From: Lachnospiraceae bacterium UBA3804
GTDB lineage: Bacteria > Bacillota > Clostridia > Lachnospirales > Lachnospiraceae
DNA length: 64,000 nucleotides
Assembly (NCBI GenBank): GCA_002368665.1
Contig: DFEK01000013.1
Coordinates: forward strand, 1 to 64,000
Direction: 5' to 3'
Shown: positions 1 to 8,305 of the stretch, piece by piece
How the letters are laid out: each line of letters begins with the position of its first letter
Numbering within the stretch: the first letter of the stretch is position 1
The notes under the pieces: model-generated
What the model saw: the letters and a program-made list of their open reading frames with translations, nothing else
Told to the model about the DNA's origin: nothing
Databases searched by the model: none
Position numbers and translations under genes: made by a program

Positions 1-267
1 ATTACGCATCAGCAGGATGGTATCAGGTCAATCAGTCAGAAGAGTTGGATTTTCCTGATCTTATCCGGCCTTGCGACGGGAGCTTCATGGCTATGCTATT
101 ACAAGGCATTGCAGATGGGAGATGCTTCCAAAGTAGTGCCGATAGATAAACTGTCCGTAGTTATCACTCTGGTGTTGGCATTTGTTTTCCTTCATGAAGA
201 GTTTACTGCAAAGTCGATGATTGGATGCATCCTGATCGGGGCCGGAACATTGTTGATGGTTCTATAA
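1..267 (+). CDS. EamA/DMT family transporter, C-terminal part (5' truncated by window)
   Basis: The first 88 codons are open from base 1 to a TAA at 265-267 and encode the C-terminal end of a drug/metabolite transporter of the EamA type. Visible are a membrane segment with GLATGASWLCYY, the motif ALQMGDASKVVPIDKLS, and two closing helices with FLHEEFTAKSMIGCILIGAG. The arrangement A-x-x-x-G-x-A-S-x-V-x-P followed by L-x-E is typical of the second EamA repeat. The start lies outside the window, so substrate and full length cannot be judged. The substrate of such permeases is rarely predictable from sequence. Confidence 0.85.
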   Translation: MTHQQDGIRSISQKSWIFLILSGLATGASWLCYYKALQMGDASKVVPIDKLSVVITLVLAFVFLHEEFTAKSMIGCILIGAGTLLMVL

Positions 268-335
268 ATAAACAAATTCCAGATTTGTCTGGGTGATATG
301 TTGACACGTTATACCGGAAGATATTGGAGGACAGT

Positions 336-917
336 ATGTCTGAAAGACCTGCTCTAACATTGGGATTAAAGAGACAAGATTTTCTTGAATATTATTACCT
401 TAAGGAAGAACTTGTAAAGTTCTGTCACGATAACGGGTTGCCTGCTTCCGGCGGAAAACAAGAACTTACTGAGAGGATTGCATACTATCTTGATACGGGA
501 AAAATTAAGAATTCATCGGGGACAGCATCTACTAAAAGAAAGACAAAGATAACTACTATAACAGAGACCAGTATAATTGAAGAGAACATTATTTGTTCTG
601 AGGTTCATAGAGCCTTTTTTAAGAGCAAAATAGGGGAGTCATTTTCTTTCAATGTAACATTTCAAAAATGGCTCAAAGCGAATGCTGGGAAAACATATGG
701 TAATGCCATTGATGCTTATTATGAAATCAAGAGAACGGCAAAGCAGGGGCAGACCGTTATTGGAAAGCCGTTTGAGTATAATACCTATATCAGGGATTTC
801 TTTGCAGATAACAAAGGTGCTTCGCTGGATGATGCTATAAGATGCTGGAAGTATAAGAAGAGCCTCAAAGGTCAAAACAAATATGAGAGATCTGATCTTA
901 AAGTGTTGGAACAGTAA
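336..917 (+). CDS. SAP domain-containing protein (DUF6434-like C-terminus)
   Basis: This 193-residue protein begins with a SAP-like helix-extended loop-helix motif: YLKEELVKFCHDNGLPASGG followed by KQELTERI, a fold that binds DNA in other proteins. A Lys/Thr-rich linker follows, then a C-terminal domain with VHRAFFKSKIGESFSFNVTF and FQKWLKANAGKTYGNAIDAY, which resembles the domain found with SAP in many Firmicutes proteins. The ATG at 336 is preferred over a TTG at 324 because GGAGG lies at 326-330, five bases upstream of it. The function is unknown; the DNA-binding role is inferred only from the SAP motif. Confidence 0.75.
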   Translation: MSERPALTLGLKRQDFLEYYYLKEELVKFCHDNGLPASGGKQELTERIAYYLDTGKIKNSSGTASTKRKTKITTITETSIIEENIICSEVHRAFFKSKIGESFSFNVTFQKWLKANAGKTYGNAIDAYYEIKRTAKQGQTVIGKPFEYNTYIRDFFADNKGASLDDAIRCWKYKKSLKGQNKYERSDLKVLEQ

Positions 918-969
918 ACTGGAAGAGATATTTCAGCATAACTGACTAAAGGAAGGATGATAAAACCAA

Positions 970-1335
970 ATGGAACTGAAGACAATGGAGTATAATCTGT
1001 CTGTTTGTAAAGTGACAGATATATCGGATATAAATCTGACCTCGGATTTCTATTTTGTTGGAAAGACAGACGAAGAACTATCTCTTGTCTGCAAAACGGA
1101 AGATGCTCCGCAGAATACGACCGAGCGTGAAGATGGATGGAGAGGATTTCGTATTCATGGAGTACTGGATTTCTCGATGATTGGGATTCTGTCAAAACTG
1201 TCAGGTATCCTTGCAGAACATAAGATAGGGATTTTTGCTGTTTCAACCTACAACACGGATTATATCCTTGTGAAGGAAGAAAACTTTGAACGTTCGTTGG
1301 AAGTGCTGATTGCCGAAGGATATACGGTAATATAA
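970..1335 (+). CDS. ACT domain-containing protein
   Basis: The 121-residue product matches the small stand-alone ACT-domain proteins of the CASTOR-like ACT_7 type. The second half, from FRIHGVLDFSMIGILSKLSG to VSTYNTDYILVKEENFERSL, has the beta-alpha-beta pattern and the aspartate/asparagine-rich turn of ligand-binding ACT domains, and the end (VLIAEGYTVI) is typical. Such domains bind amino acids or act as small regulators, but no catalytic domain is attached here and no partner gene is recognisable nearby. GGAAGG at 951-956 precedes the ATG by 13 bases, a rather long spacing. Confidence 0.8.
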   Translation: MELKTMEYNLSVCKVTDISDINLTSDFYFVGKTDEELSLVCKTEDAPQNTTEREDGWRGFRIHGVLDFSMIGILSKLSGILAEHKIGIFAVSTYNTDYILVKEENFERSLEVLIAEGYTVI

Positions 1336-1365
1336 AATTTCAGTTTTATATAGCACGGGAGTAAT

Positions 1366-2334
1366 ATGAAAAAGGGAATTGTAAAAAAGATATTGAAAAT
1401 CATAGTGAGAGTGCTGCTTGGAATATTAGCGATACTTGTAGCATTTTTAATTATTGTGAAAATATGGAATGAAATTGCTATGAGTCGGGAGAAGGACTTG
1501 CTTATAGATCATCCCGGTGAATTCGTAGAGATAGACGGCCGAAACATGAATATTTATGTACAGGGTGATGGAGAACATACCATTGTATTTATGTCCGGTT
1601 GGGGAACAGAATCACCGATTTATGACTTCAGACCATTGTATTCTAAACTCAGCGATGATTATAAATGCGTAGTGATTGAGAAATTTGGCTATGGGTTCAG
1701 CGATGAGATTGACGGAGAAAGGGATTTTGATACTATACTGCGTCAGGACAGAGAGGCACTGGAAAAGATGGGAATAGAAGGTCCTTTCATATTGTGTCCG
1801 CATTCGCTTTCGGGACTTGAGGCTACTCTTTGGGCCCAAAAATATCCGGAAGAGGTGGAAGCTATAGTAGGTCTTGATATGTCGTCCGCTAATTATGATG
1901 GACTTGCGGAAATAAAAGAAGGTTTTGCGCAAAAAACAGCAATCAATTTGAATAAAATTGTACGTTTTAGCGGTATAAATCGCTTTTTAATGTCAATCAG
2001 TGAATTTGACGCAACATACACAGATGAGGAGTTGAGGCAATATAAGGCTTTGGTTTGCAGGAATCAGGCGAATGATACTGTGTGTCGTGAAAACGATGCT
2101 ATTGGTGAGGTGTGCGAAGAAATTAATGCTACTGCTTTACCAAGTACACCGACATTGCAATTCGTTTCAACTTACAATAGTAATTATGAATACTGGAAGA
2201 GCACTCACCAGGAATTGGTTGACGCTTCAACTTACGGAAAATTGATTGAACTCGATTGTGATCATTATTTACATCAGTTTGAATCTGAAAGAATTGCAGA
2301 AGAAATGAGAGATTTTATTGATGGTCTGAAATGA
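1366..2334 (+). CDS. Membrane-anchored alpha/beta hydrolase
   Basis: This 322-residue protein has a Lys-rich N-terminus and one membrane segment (about residues 9-33), so the hydrolase domain is probably displayed outside the cell membrane. The alpha/beta hydrolase fold is shown by FMSGWGTESP (oxyanion region, about 75-84), VVIEKFGYGFSDE (about 102-114), the nucleophile elbow CPHSLSGLEA with Ser147, and a late histidine in CDHYLHQFES. The elbow departs from the usual G-x-S-x-G. Substrate is unknown; esterase or peptidase activity are both possible. It sits in a run of unrelated small same-strand genes. Confidence 0.85.
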   Translation: MKKGIVKKILKIIVRVLLGILAILVAFLIIVKIWNEIAMSREKDLLIDHPGEFVEIDGRNMNIYVQGDGEHTIVFMSGWGTESPIYDFRPLYSKLSDDYKCVVIEKFGYGFSDEIDGERDFDTILRQDREALEKMGIEGPFILCPHSLSGLEATLWAQKYPEEVEAIVGLDMSSANYDGLAEIKEGFAQKTAINLNKIVRFSGINRFLMSISEFDATYTDEELRQYKALVCRNQANDTVCRENDAIGEVCEEINATALPSTPTLQFVSTYNSNYEYWKSTHQELVDASTYGKLIELDCDHYLHQFESERIAEEMRDFIDGLK

Positions 2335-2378
2335 TATTGAGTTAAATCTGAAGATAATGCACGAAAGGAATACTCGAA

Positions 2379-2852
2379 ATGGATATAGTTTATAAAAAAC
2401 TGTCGGAGAATGAATTAAACAGAATTATACAAATGAGAATAGACCAATTGACGGAGGAATACACTTCAGTAGGCAGAACAGTACCACAGGATGTTAATCT
2501 TGAAGCATCGCTTATGGATTTTTATAAAAGAAATCTGGCTGCCGGCACCTATGTTTCATGGCTGGCATTTGATGGGGATAAGATAGTCGGAACAAGTGGT
2601 ATGTCCTTTGCAGAAAAGCCGCCGTATTTCACATGCCCTTCAGGGAAATTAGGTATCTTGTCCAGTATGTATACCGATCCGAATTATAGGAGGTTGGGAA
2701 TAGCTACAGAGTTATTAGACAGAGTAGTAAAAGAGGCAAAAGAATATGGCTGCGGAACAATCTATATTACAGCATCGGATATGGGTGTAAAGTTATACGA
2801 ATCATATGGATTTAAGCATAACGGAAATTTCATGCAGTACAATTTTCAGTGA
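2379..2852 (+). CDS. GNAT family N-acetyltransferase
   Basis: The 157-residue sequence carries the GNAT acetyl-CoA binding core: beta4-alpha3 LGILSSMYTDPNYRRLGIA contains the R-R-x-G-I-A pyrophosphate loop, followed by TELLDRVVKEAKEYGC and the terminal GVKLYESYGFKHNG. The length equals one GNAT domain. The substrate amine cannot be predicted. It lies 44 bases after the hydrolase gene and 41 bases before the lipoprotein gene. Confidence 0.9.
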   Translation: MDIVYKKLSENELNRIIQMRIDQLTEEYTSVGRTVPQDVNLEASLMDFYKRNLAAGTYVSWLAFDGDKIVGTSGMSFAEKPPYFTCPSGKLGILSSMYTDPNYRRLGIATELLDRVVKEAKEYGCGTIYITASDMGVKLYESYGFKHNGNFMQYNFQ

Positions 2853-2893
2853 ATTAAACCGGAATTAAAACGATACAAAAGGGAGAACATAAG

Positions 2894-3289
2894 ATGAAGA
2901 AGAGAATGAAACACATTGTATGCGCATTATGCGTAATTTTACTGTTGGCCGTATTGTCGGGATGTAAAAGCAAAGGAACGGATATCACAGCCAACTGGAA
3001 ACTGGTTGAGTTTACCGTTAAAGGTAAAACAACAGTAATTGATGATCAGGCGTTTTTGGTAAAAGCGGTAACTGCTTCTGATAATCCGAAGTTTAGCTGC
3101 AAAGACGGAAAGAACTGCGTTTTTGAAAGCGGTGGAAAGGCACATCAGGGAACCGTGACACTGGAAGGGGATACCTATGTAATTAATTACAACGATACCT
3201 CCAAAAAAATGTTTGGCAGAATTGAGAATGATAAGCTCACACTGACGAATGAGAGCAAAAGCCTGGAATTTATTTTTACGGCAAATTAA
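2894..3289 (+). CDS. Small secreted lipoprotein of unknown function
   Basis: The 131-residue protein starts with a lipoprotein signal peptide: Lys/Arg-rich n-region, hydrophobic core, and lipobox LSGC with Cys24 as the lipidation site. The mature part (TANWKLVEFTVKGKTT, then a beta-rich stretch ending RIENDKLTLTNESKSLEFIF) resembles lipocalin-like small beta domains seen in other Clostridia lipoproteins, but I do not recognise a family with certainty. AGGGAGAAC precedes the ATG. A strong terminator follows about 50 bases downstream, closing the first gene run. Confidence 0.75.
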   Translation: MKKRMKHIVCALCVILLLAVLSGCKSKGTDITANWKLVEFTVKGKTTVIDDQAFLVKAVTASDNPKFSCKDGKNCVFESGGKAHQGTVTLEGDTYVINYNDTSKKMFGRIENDKLTLTNESKSLEFIFTAN

Positions 3290-3341
3290 CCGTAGGATTC
3301 CTTTTTACGGAAAGCATCGGCTTATAATAAGACGGTGTTCG

Positions 3342-3373
3342 GAAATCCCGGAAGAATCCCGGGATTTCTTTTT
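3342..3373 (+). terminator. Rho-independent terminator after the lipoprotein gene
   Basis: A perfect 10-bp stem (GAAATCCCGG at 3342-3351 with CCGGGATTTC at 3359-3368), a 7-base loop and a run of five T. It isolates the upstream genes from the tetR-type promoter that begins two bases later. Confidence 0.9.
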
Positions 3374-3374
3374 A

Positions 3375-3423
3375 TTGACATCTTGAACATTGTTCAATAT
3401 AATCAGGCTGAACAATGTTCAAC
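3375..3423 (+). promoter_or_regulatory. Consensus SigA promoter with two palindromic operators (probable TetR autoregulation)
   Basis: TTGACA (3375-3380), exactly 17 bases, and TATAAT (3398-3403) form a perfect SigA promoter. The spacer carries the 15-base palindrome TTGAACATTGTTCAA (3383-3397), and a second palindrome TGAACAATGTTCA (3409-3421) covers the expected transcription start. Centres are 25 bp apart. Both share the core GAAC-N3-GTTC. The downstream gene encodes a TetR-type repressor, so negative autoregulation is the natural reading (inference). Confidence 0.85.
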
Positions 3424-3437
3424 GGAGGATTATGGCA

Positions 3438-4028
3438 ATGAAAAATGAAGAAATAAAACAGAGAATTATCGAAACTACGATTGGAATCATAGAAGAATCC
3501 GACGGGGATATCAACAATATCACAGCAAGGAAAATCGCACAAAACAGCGGGGTGGCTTTGGGCCTTATTAATTATCACTTTGGAAGCAAAGAAAACCTGA
3601 TAGTCGAATGCTGCAAGCAGATTATCAATGATATGCTTCTGGGCATGGCTCCCGGGAAAGTCAATTACACGGCGGACGACGGTCTCAATGATCTGGAACG
3701 GCTGATTTCTTTTGCAAGCCAGACGTTTGATTATATTTACTCCAATCCTTCCATGGTTAAGATTTCCATATTGTCGGATTTTAAGGATTATAAAGTAGAC
3801 GGAAATTCCGCTTTTACACAAAAGGGGTTTCAAATGGCTCTACGCGGCAACTTCCCGGAGAAGAGAAAAAAGCTTATTGCTTTTTCACTGGCATCCATAA
3901 TGCAAAGTGCGTTTCTTGCCGGTGATAATGCCAAAGCCATCACGGGGTATGAATTAAAGACGAAGAAACAAAGAGACAGATTTATCCGGGATACAGTCAC
4001 AATGCTGATGAGTGAAATGGAGGAATAA
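3438..4028 (+). CDS. TetR/AcrR family transcriptional regulator
   Basis: About 196 residues. The N-terminus has the TetR helix-turn-helix: IKQRIIETTIGIIEE, then ITARKIAQNSGVALGLINYHFGSKENLI, with the characteristic GVALGLINYHFGSKE recognition and anchor helices. The C-terminal half is the variable ligand domain. Start: the expected transcript begins near 3410 and GGAGG sits at 3424-3428, giving nine bases to ATG 3438 and only three to ATG 3432; an ATG at 3390 lies inside the promoter and is excluded. The gene is followed closely by the CPBP-like membrane gene, its likely co-regulated target. Confidence 0.9.
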   Translation: MKNEEIKQRIIETTIGIIEESDGDINNITARKIAQNSGVALGLINYHFGSKENLIVECCKQIINDMLLGMAPGKVNYTADDGLNDLERLISFASQTFDYIYSNPSMVKISILSDFKDYKVDGNSAFTQKGFQMALRGNFPEKRKKLIAFSLASIMQSAFLAGDNAKAITGYELKTKKQRDRFIRDTVTMLMSEMEE

Positions 4029-4059
4029 GATTTTGAAGACTAATAGAGAGGCGGATAAA

Positions 4060-4785
4060 ATGAATCGTTCCAAGTTGGCGTTTTTACTTCCGATACGTTC
4101 GGTCATATTCATATTGGTATTTTTGCTCGGTTCCCGAATTGTAAACAGGGAACTCGGAGAGATTGCTAACTGGTGGAGCATCGTTGCCACATTGGTGAAT
4201 TTCTTTACGATAGGCCTGCTTTTAATCGTATCCAAAAAGAATCACACAACTTACGCCGAACTGATTAATTACCGAGAAGGAACTACCAAAGTAGGACAGG
4301 TTATCCTTCTTTCGGTTATCATTCTGGTTGTCGGTATGGGAGGAATGTATCTGGCAGGATTTATCTGTTACGGAATTATTCCTTATGGAGCGCCGATGAT
4401 GATTGCGCCGATTAATAAAATATTGGCAATCGTTAACTGTCTGCTGCTTCCCGTAACAACGGCACTGGCGGAGGATGGATTATATCTTGGCTGCGGTGTG
4501 AACGTGATAGAAAATAAAACGGCAGGAATCATTGTTCCCGCGTTCTTTTATACGTTGCAGCATTGTTTCATTCCGACATTGTTTGACGGTAAATTTATCC
4601 TCTACCGGTTTTTGTCATTCCTTCCGCTGACGATAATCTTATGCCTGCATTATCGGAAAAAAAGAAATCCCCTGCCGATTATGATCGGACATGCAATTAT
4701 AGATTTTGTAAGTGTATCTTGGATACTGGCAACTTCATTTAGTCCGGAGTTTTACGAAATGATGTGTAAAATGGCAAAAATCTGA
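4060..4785 (+). CDS. CPBP-like integral membrane protein with altered active-site motif
   Basis: The 241-residue product has about seven membrane helices. The layout matches CPBP (CAAX protease/bacteriocin-processing) proteins: a helix containing LAEDGLYLGCGVNVIE where family members have E-E-x-x-x-R, then LQHCFIPTLFD and a final GHAIIDFVS. The second glutamate and the arginine of the first motif are replaced (E-D...C/G), so proteolytic activity is doubtful. ATG 4060 is preded by AGAGAGGCGG; an upstream in-frame ATG at 4012 overlaps the tetR end and is less likely. Co-transcription with the tetR gene 32 bases upstream is likely. Confidence 0.7.
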   Translation: MNRSKLAFLLPIRSVIFILVFLLGSRIVNRELGEIANWWSIVATLVNFFTIGLLLIVSKKNHTTYAELINYREGTTKVGQVILLSVIILVVGMGGMYLAGFICYGIIPYGAPMMIAPINKILAIVNCLLLPVTTALAEDGLYLGCGVNVIENKTAGIIVPAFFYTLQHCFIPTLFDGKFILYRFLSFLPLTIILCLHYRKKRNPLPIMIGHAIIDFVSVSWILATSFSPEFYEMMCKMAKI

Positions 4786-4881
4786 CCCATAAAATTGATT
4801 ACGTATATGTTATAATATTAGTCGATTGAATTATAAATCCCACCTACCCGGGTAAACGATGGTAAATACAGGAAGGAAAAC

Positions 4882-5730
4882 ATGAGAGAAATCAGTATTG
4901 AAAATGCTCCCAAAATCGGGGAAGGCGCACATGGCGAAGTGTATCGTATCGAAGAAGATACGATTGTCAAAGTGTACCGTACGTTTGTTTCCATGGATGC
5001 GATCCAAAAAGAAAAGAAACTTGCAAGATGGGCCTTCGTCAAAGGTCTTCCGACGGCGATTTCGTATGATATTGTCAAAGTCGGAGATCGTTACGGCGTG
5101 ATTTACGAAATGTTGAACGCACGCTCCGCATCGGACTACATTAAAGAGTCGGAAGTAAATTTGGATATTTTTATCGGTAAATCCGTGGACCTTCTTAAGA
5201 AAATTCACTCCGTAGAAGTGGCAGACGGAGAGCTGTCCGATATGAAGAAAAACCATTTCGGCTGGGCGGAAAAGTGCAAACCGTATCTGGACAACGTTCA
5301 GTACGATAAGCTGATCGGGCTGATTGAAGATGTGCCGGAGCGCCATACTCTTTTACATGCCGATTACCACCTAAAGAACATCATGGTAAGCGGAAGCGAA
5401 CTGATGCTGATCGATATGGATACACTTTGCTTCGGAGATCCGATATTCGAACTGGCCACCATTTACAATTCCTACAGGGAATTCCCGTCAATCGCACCAA
5501 AGGCAGCCCTGTTTCTCGGAATCGATGTTGAAACGGCATACAGGATATTTGACCGGACGCTGGATGCTTATCTGGGCGAAGAAGAACGCATAAAGAGGGA
5601 TGAAATAGCCAAAAGAGCGCAGATTCTGGGCTGCGTCAGGATTATTGATTATGCCATCAGACATATGCATTCGGAAGAAGGGAAATTATGCCTCGATGCA
5701 TGTTCAAAGGACCTTTCCTCGCTTTTGTGA
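4882..5730 (+). CDS. Aminoglycoside phosphotransferase (APH)-fold kinase
   Basis: The 282-residue protein has a protein-kinase-like fold. A glycine-rich loop GEGAHGEVYR (13-22), a lysine in TIVKVY (Lys30), the catalytic loop HADYHLKNIM with Asp161 and Asn166, and the metal-binding LIDMDTLCFGDP (Asp178/Asp180) are all present, so it should be active. It resembles the APH/choline-kinase-like family found in Clostridia rather than a known resistance enzyme; the substrate is unknown. A TATAAT with TG extension lies at 4808-4816, and GGAAGGAAA precedes the ATG. Confidence 0.85.
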   Translation: MREISIENAPKIGEGAHGEVYRIEEDTIVKVYRTFVSMDAIQKEKKLARWAFVKGLPTAISYDIVKVGDRYGVIYEMLNARSASDYIKESEVNLDIFIGKSVDLLKKIHSVEVADGELSDMKKNHFGWAEKCKPYLDNVQYDKLIGLIEDVPERHTLLHADYHLKNIMVSGSELMLIDMDTLCFGDPIFELATIYNSYREFPSIAPKAALFLGIDVETAYRIFDRTLDAYLGEEERIKRDEIAKRAQILGCVRIIDYAIRHMHSEEGKLCLDACSKDLSSLL

Positions 5731-5747
5731 CGAAACGGAAGAATCGA

Positions 5748-5776
5748 TTGTTTGAATTCCTCAAAAGTATTATAAT
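5748..5776 (+). promoter_or_regulatory. SigA promoter in front of the TIR gene
   Basis: TTGTTT (5748-5753), a 17-base spacer and TATAAT (5771-5776). The start of transcription would fall about 45 bases before the TIR start codon, so the damaged gene may still be expressed. Confidence 0.6.
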
Positions 5777-5828
5777 ACGAGTAGTGTAAATACATTAATG
5801 TATTTGGAATCAGGGGATATTCATACAT

Positions 5829-6555
5829 ATGGCTCGAAACAGGTATGATGCTTTTATCAGTTACAGGCACAGTGAGCCGGACAGTGAAATTGCAGCAAGA
5901 CTGCATAAGAAACTCGAAAGCTTCAGACTGCCCAAAACAGTAGCGGCGAAGATCCGTAAAACGAGACTTCACCGTGTTTTTTGTGATGAAGCGGAACTTG
6001 CCGTATCCGACGATCTGTCGCAAGCCATTGAAACAGCCCTTCAAAATTCCAAGTATCTGATTGCGGTCTGCTCGCCCGAATATCTAAAGTCCGTATGGTG
6101 TCAAAAGGAAATAACAAAGTTTCTGGAGTTCAGTGACCGTAAGCATGTTTTACTGGTACTGGCCGAAGGAGATCCGGAAAACGCTTTCCCGGAAGTGTTA
6201 CTGTATAACGATGTGATCGAAGAAGACGAATTCGGTCGCAAAAGAAAAGTTCGTAAGCCGCACGAACCGCTTGCTGCGGTGATTGCTATCTGTATCTTTT
6301 TCTTATTCAAGATTTCCAAACAAAATGATGAAATATCGGATGACGGAATTGTCTTCATGGAAAACAGCGGGTCTGTTTTCCACATTTTCAGAGCCGGTGA
6401 GCGGAAAACCTGTTGGGGCAACTTGGGACGAGGACGGTATGAAGTGTTATTTGATCAATCCGGTCACCTATGAAGAATTAATCGCATTGGCCGATGAGGA
6501 AATCGCAGGATATATACCGGATGAGAGAGTAAAAGAAAAATACGGCCTGGAGTGA
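5829..6555 (+). pseudogene. TIR-domain protein, internally deleted and frameshifted
   Basis: Residues 1-148 form an apparently complete TIR domain of the type common in Lachnospiraceae: YDAFISYRHSEPDSEIA, FCDEAELAVSDDLSQAIETA, and CSPEYLKSVWCQKEITKFLE with the candidate NADase glutamate Glu94. At HEPLA the sequence jumps directly into a membrane-like helix (VIAICIFFLF), where relatives have a longer linker. The frame then runs into an unrelated tail ending at 6473. In the +1 frame, bases after about 6376 encode what looks like the true C-terminus, GMKCYLINPVTYEELIALAD to KEKYGLE, ending at 6555. I read this as a remnant of a larger TIR-membrane-repeat receptor that suffered a deletion and a frameshift. 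A truncated TIR-membrane product of 214 residues could still be made. Confidence 0.7.
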
Positions 6556-6582
6556 TTCGGCGTATGGATGGGAGGTTACGAT

Positions 6583-7017
6583 ATGGAGTATAAGAAATTG
6601 GGAGATGCGTATTATATCCGTTTTGACCGCGGGGAAGAGGTGATTTCCGGAATTCTTGATATCTGTGCCAAAGAGAATATTGCAAGTGCGACATATTCCG
6701 GGATCGGAGGATGCAGCAGAGCTGTTATCCAGACGTTTATCCCGGAAAAAGGAGAATTTGAAGCAAATACCGTTGAAGGGATGCTTGAGCTTGTCTCTTT
6801 CATGGGAAATGTGATCAGCGACGAAGAGGGCAAACGGTACCATCATACGCATGCCATGTTTGCTTTCAAGGAGGGCACCGAACACAAAACCAGAGGCGGC
6901 CACCTGAAAGAAACAACGGTATTATATACGGCGGAAATCGAACTTCGTCCGACGAAGGACGGAACGATCGGAAGAACGTTTAATCCGGAGACCGGAACGG
7001 GCTTTTGGAAATTATGA
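6583..7017 (+). CDS. PPC/DUF296 domain protein
   Basis: The 144-residue product is a single PPC (plants and prokaryotes conserved, DUF296) domain: YYIRFDRGEEVISGILDICA, IASATYSGIGGCSRAVI, and the metal-site region YHHTHAMF followed by RGGHLKETTVLY, with clustered histidines that bind zinc in relatives. Bacterial members are small trimeric proteins of uncertain role; DNA binding is reported for AT-hook-fused plant forms only. ATG 6583 is preferred because GGGAGG (6570-6575) overlaps the ATG at 6568 and stands seven bases before it. Confidence 0.85.
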   Translation: MEYKKLGDAYYIRFDRGEEVISGILDICAKENIASATYSGIGGCSRAVIQTFIPEKGEFEANTVEGMLELVSFMGNVISDEEGKRYHHTHAMFAFKEGTEHKTRGGHLKETTVLYTAEIELRPTKDGTIGRTFNPETGTGFWKL

Positions 7018-7057
7018 TTGCCGGATAAGCCGGAATGGAAAGGAGTATCGAACGGAT

Positions 7058-8293
7058 ATGGAAGAGATCAAAACGAAATACCGGATTGATACGAAAGAAA
7101 ATCGGGAGTTTCTGAAGCAAAATGCCGAAGAGCTTCTTGCGTTCGGCACACGGTTTCCTTCTCCTGGTGGCAGCAGTTATTACCTTTGGGATGACGGAAC
7201 ACCGAAGAAGGATAGAAACCGCGAAACATGGATCACATGCAGAATGACGCATGTTTACAGCATCGGTTCCATGATGGGGTTTGAAGGCGCCAAAGATCTG
7301 GCAGCAGCCGGTCTGAAAGCCCTTAAGGGAGAGTTGAAAGATGTGGTAAACGGAGGCTGGTATCCGGGTGTTACCGCGGATGGCGCTGTTCTTCCGGATA
7401 AGCAGTGTTATGCGCATGCTTTCGTAATTCTGGCTTCTTCGAGTGCGTACCTGGCAGGAATCGAAGGTGCGAAAGAAGTATTGGACGAAGCTCTTGCTTT
7501 GTATGATGAGAAATTCTGGGATGAAGAAGAAGGACTGGCATATGATACCTGGAATACGGAATTTACCGTCCTTGACGATTACAGGGGATTAAATGCCAAC
7601 ATGCATACGGTGGAAGCATTCCTTGCCGTTGCGGATGCGCTTGAAAGAGAGGAATACCGTATTCGTGCAGGGCGGATCATTGACCACACAATTGCCTGGG
7701 CAATGGCCAATGAATATCGTATTCCGGAACATTTTACGAAAGACTGGGTTCCGGACCTTGAGAAAAACGCAGACCGTCCGGATGATCCTTTTAAGCCGTA
7801 CGGAGCGACTCCGGGACACGGGATTGAATGGGCGCGACTGATCACACAGTGGAGCGAATCGTCGGATCTTTCGGATGAGAGCAAAGCAGAGTATATTGAT
7901 GCGGCCTGCCGTTTATATGAGCGTGCCATAGAGGATGCCTGGTGCGCGGACGGAATGGAAGGAATTGTCTATACAACGGACTGGAAGGGCAACCCCGTGG
8001 TGCATGACCGTATGCATTGGACGCTAGCCGAGGCAATTAACACGTCGGCTGTTTTATATCGTGTTACGGGGAAAGAACAGTATGCTAATGAGTATGCTTC
8101 GTTTATGCGCTATCTGGATGTGGTGGTTATGGATCACAGAAACGGTTCCTGGTTCCACCAGCTGGATGAGCATAATCGCTTAAAAGGTACCGTCTGGCCT
8201 GGTAAATCGGATTTATATCATGCATTTCAGTCCATGCTGATTCCGTATCATAAGGTGGATACTTCCATTGCAAAAGCAGTGAGCATTGAGTAG
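7058..8293 (+). CDS. AGE-family aldose-ketose isomerase (YihS-like)
   Basis: At 411 residues it has the length of YihS-type enzymes of the N-acylglucosamine 2-epimerase (AGE) superfamily, an (alpha/alpha)6 barrel. Conserved stretches include TWITCRMTHVYSIGSMMG (arginine of the active site), NANMHTVEAFLAVADALERE, TPGHGIEWARL and WPGKSDLYHAFQSML, which hold the catalytic histidines and glutamate in the YihS family. Relatives interconvert mannose, fructose and glucose or sulfoquinovose and sulfofructose. No other sulfoglycolysis gene is nearby, so a mannose-type isomerase is as likely. It follows the PPC gene by 40 bases and precedes the EAL gene by 12. Confidence 0.85.
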   Translation: MEEIKTKYRIDTKENREFLKQNAEELLAFGTRFPSPGGSSYYLWDDGTPKKDRNRETWITCRMTHVYSIGSMMGFEGAKDLAAAGLKALKGELKDVVNGGWYPGVTADGAVLPDKQCYAHAFVILASSSAYLAGIEGAKEVLDEALALYDEKFWDEEEGLAYDTWNTEFTVLDDYRGLNANMHTVEAFLAVADALEREEYRIRAGRIIDHTIAWAMANEYRIPEHFTKDWVPDLEKNADRPDDPFKPYGATPGHGIEWARLITQWSESSDLSDESKAEYIDAACRLYERAIEDAWCADGMEGIVYTTDWKGNPVVHDRMHWTLAEAINTSAVLYRVTGKEQYANEYASFMRYLDVVVMDHRNGSWFHQLDEHNRLKGTVWPGKSDLYHAFQSMLIPYHKVDTSIAKAVSIE

Positions 8294-8305
8294 GAGGAGC
8301 GAAAA

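Noticed and set aside
3383..3421. GAAC...GTTC palindromes as LexA boxes
   Set aside because: The spacer is three bases, not the four of Gram-positive LexA sites, and the pair sits in front of a TetR gene; TetR operators fit better.
7058..8293. AGE-family gene as part of a sulfoquinovose operon
   Set aside because: No sulfoquinovosidase, kinase or aldolase is nearby, so only the general isomerase call is kept.
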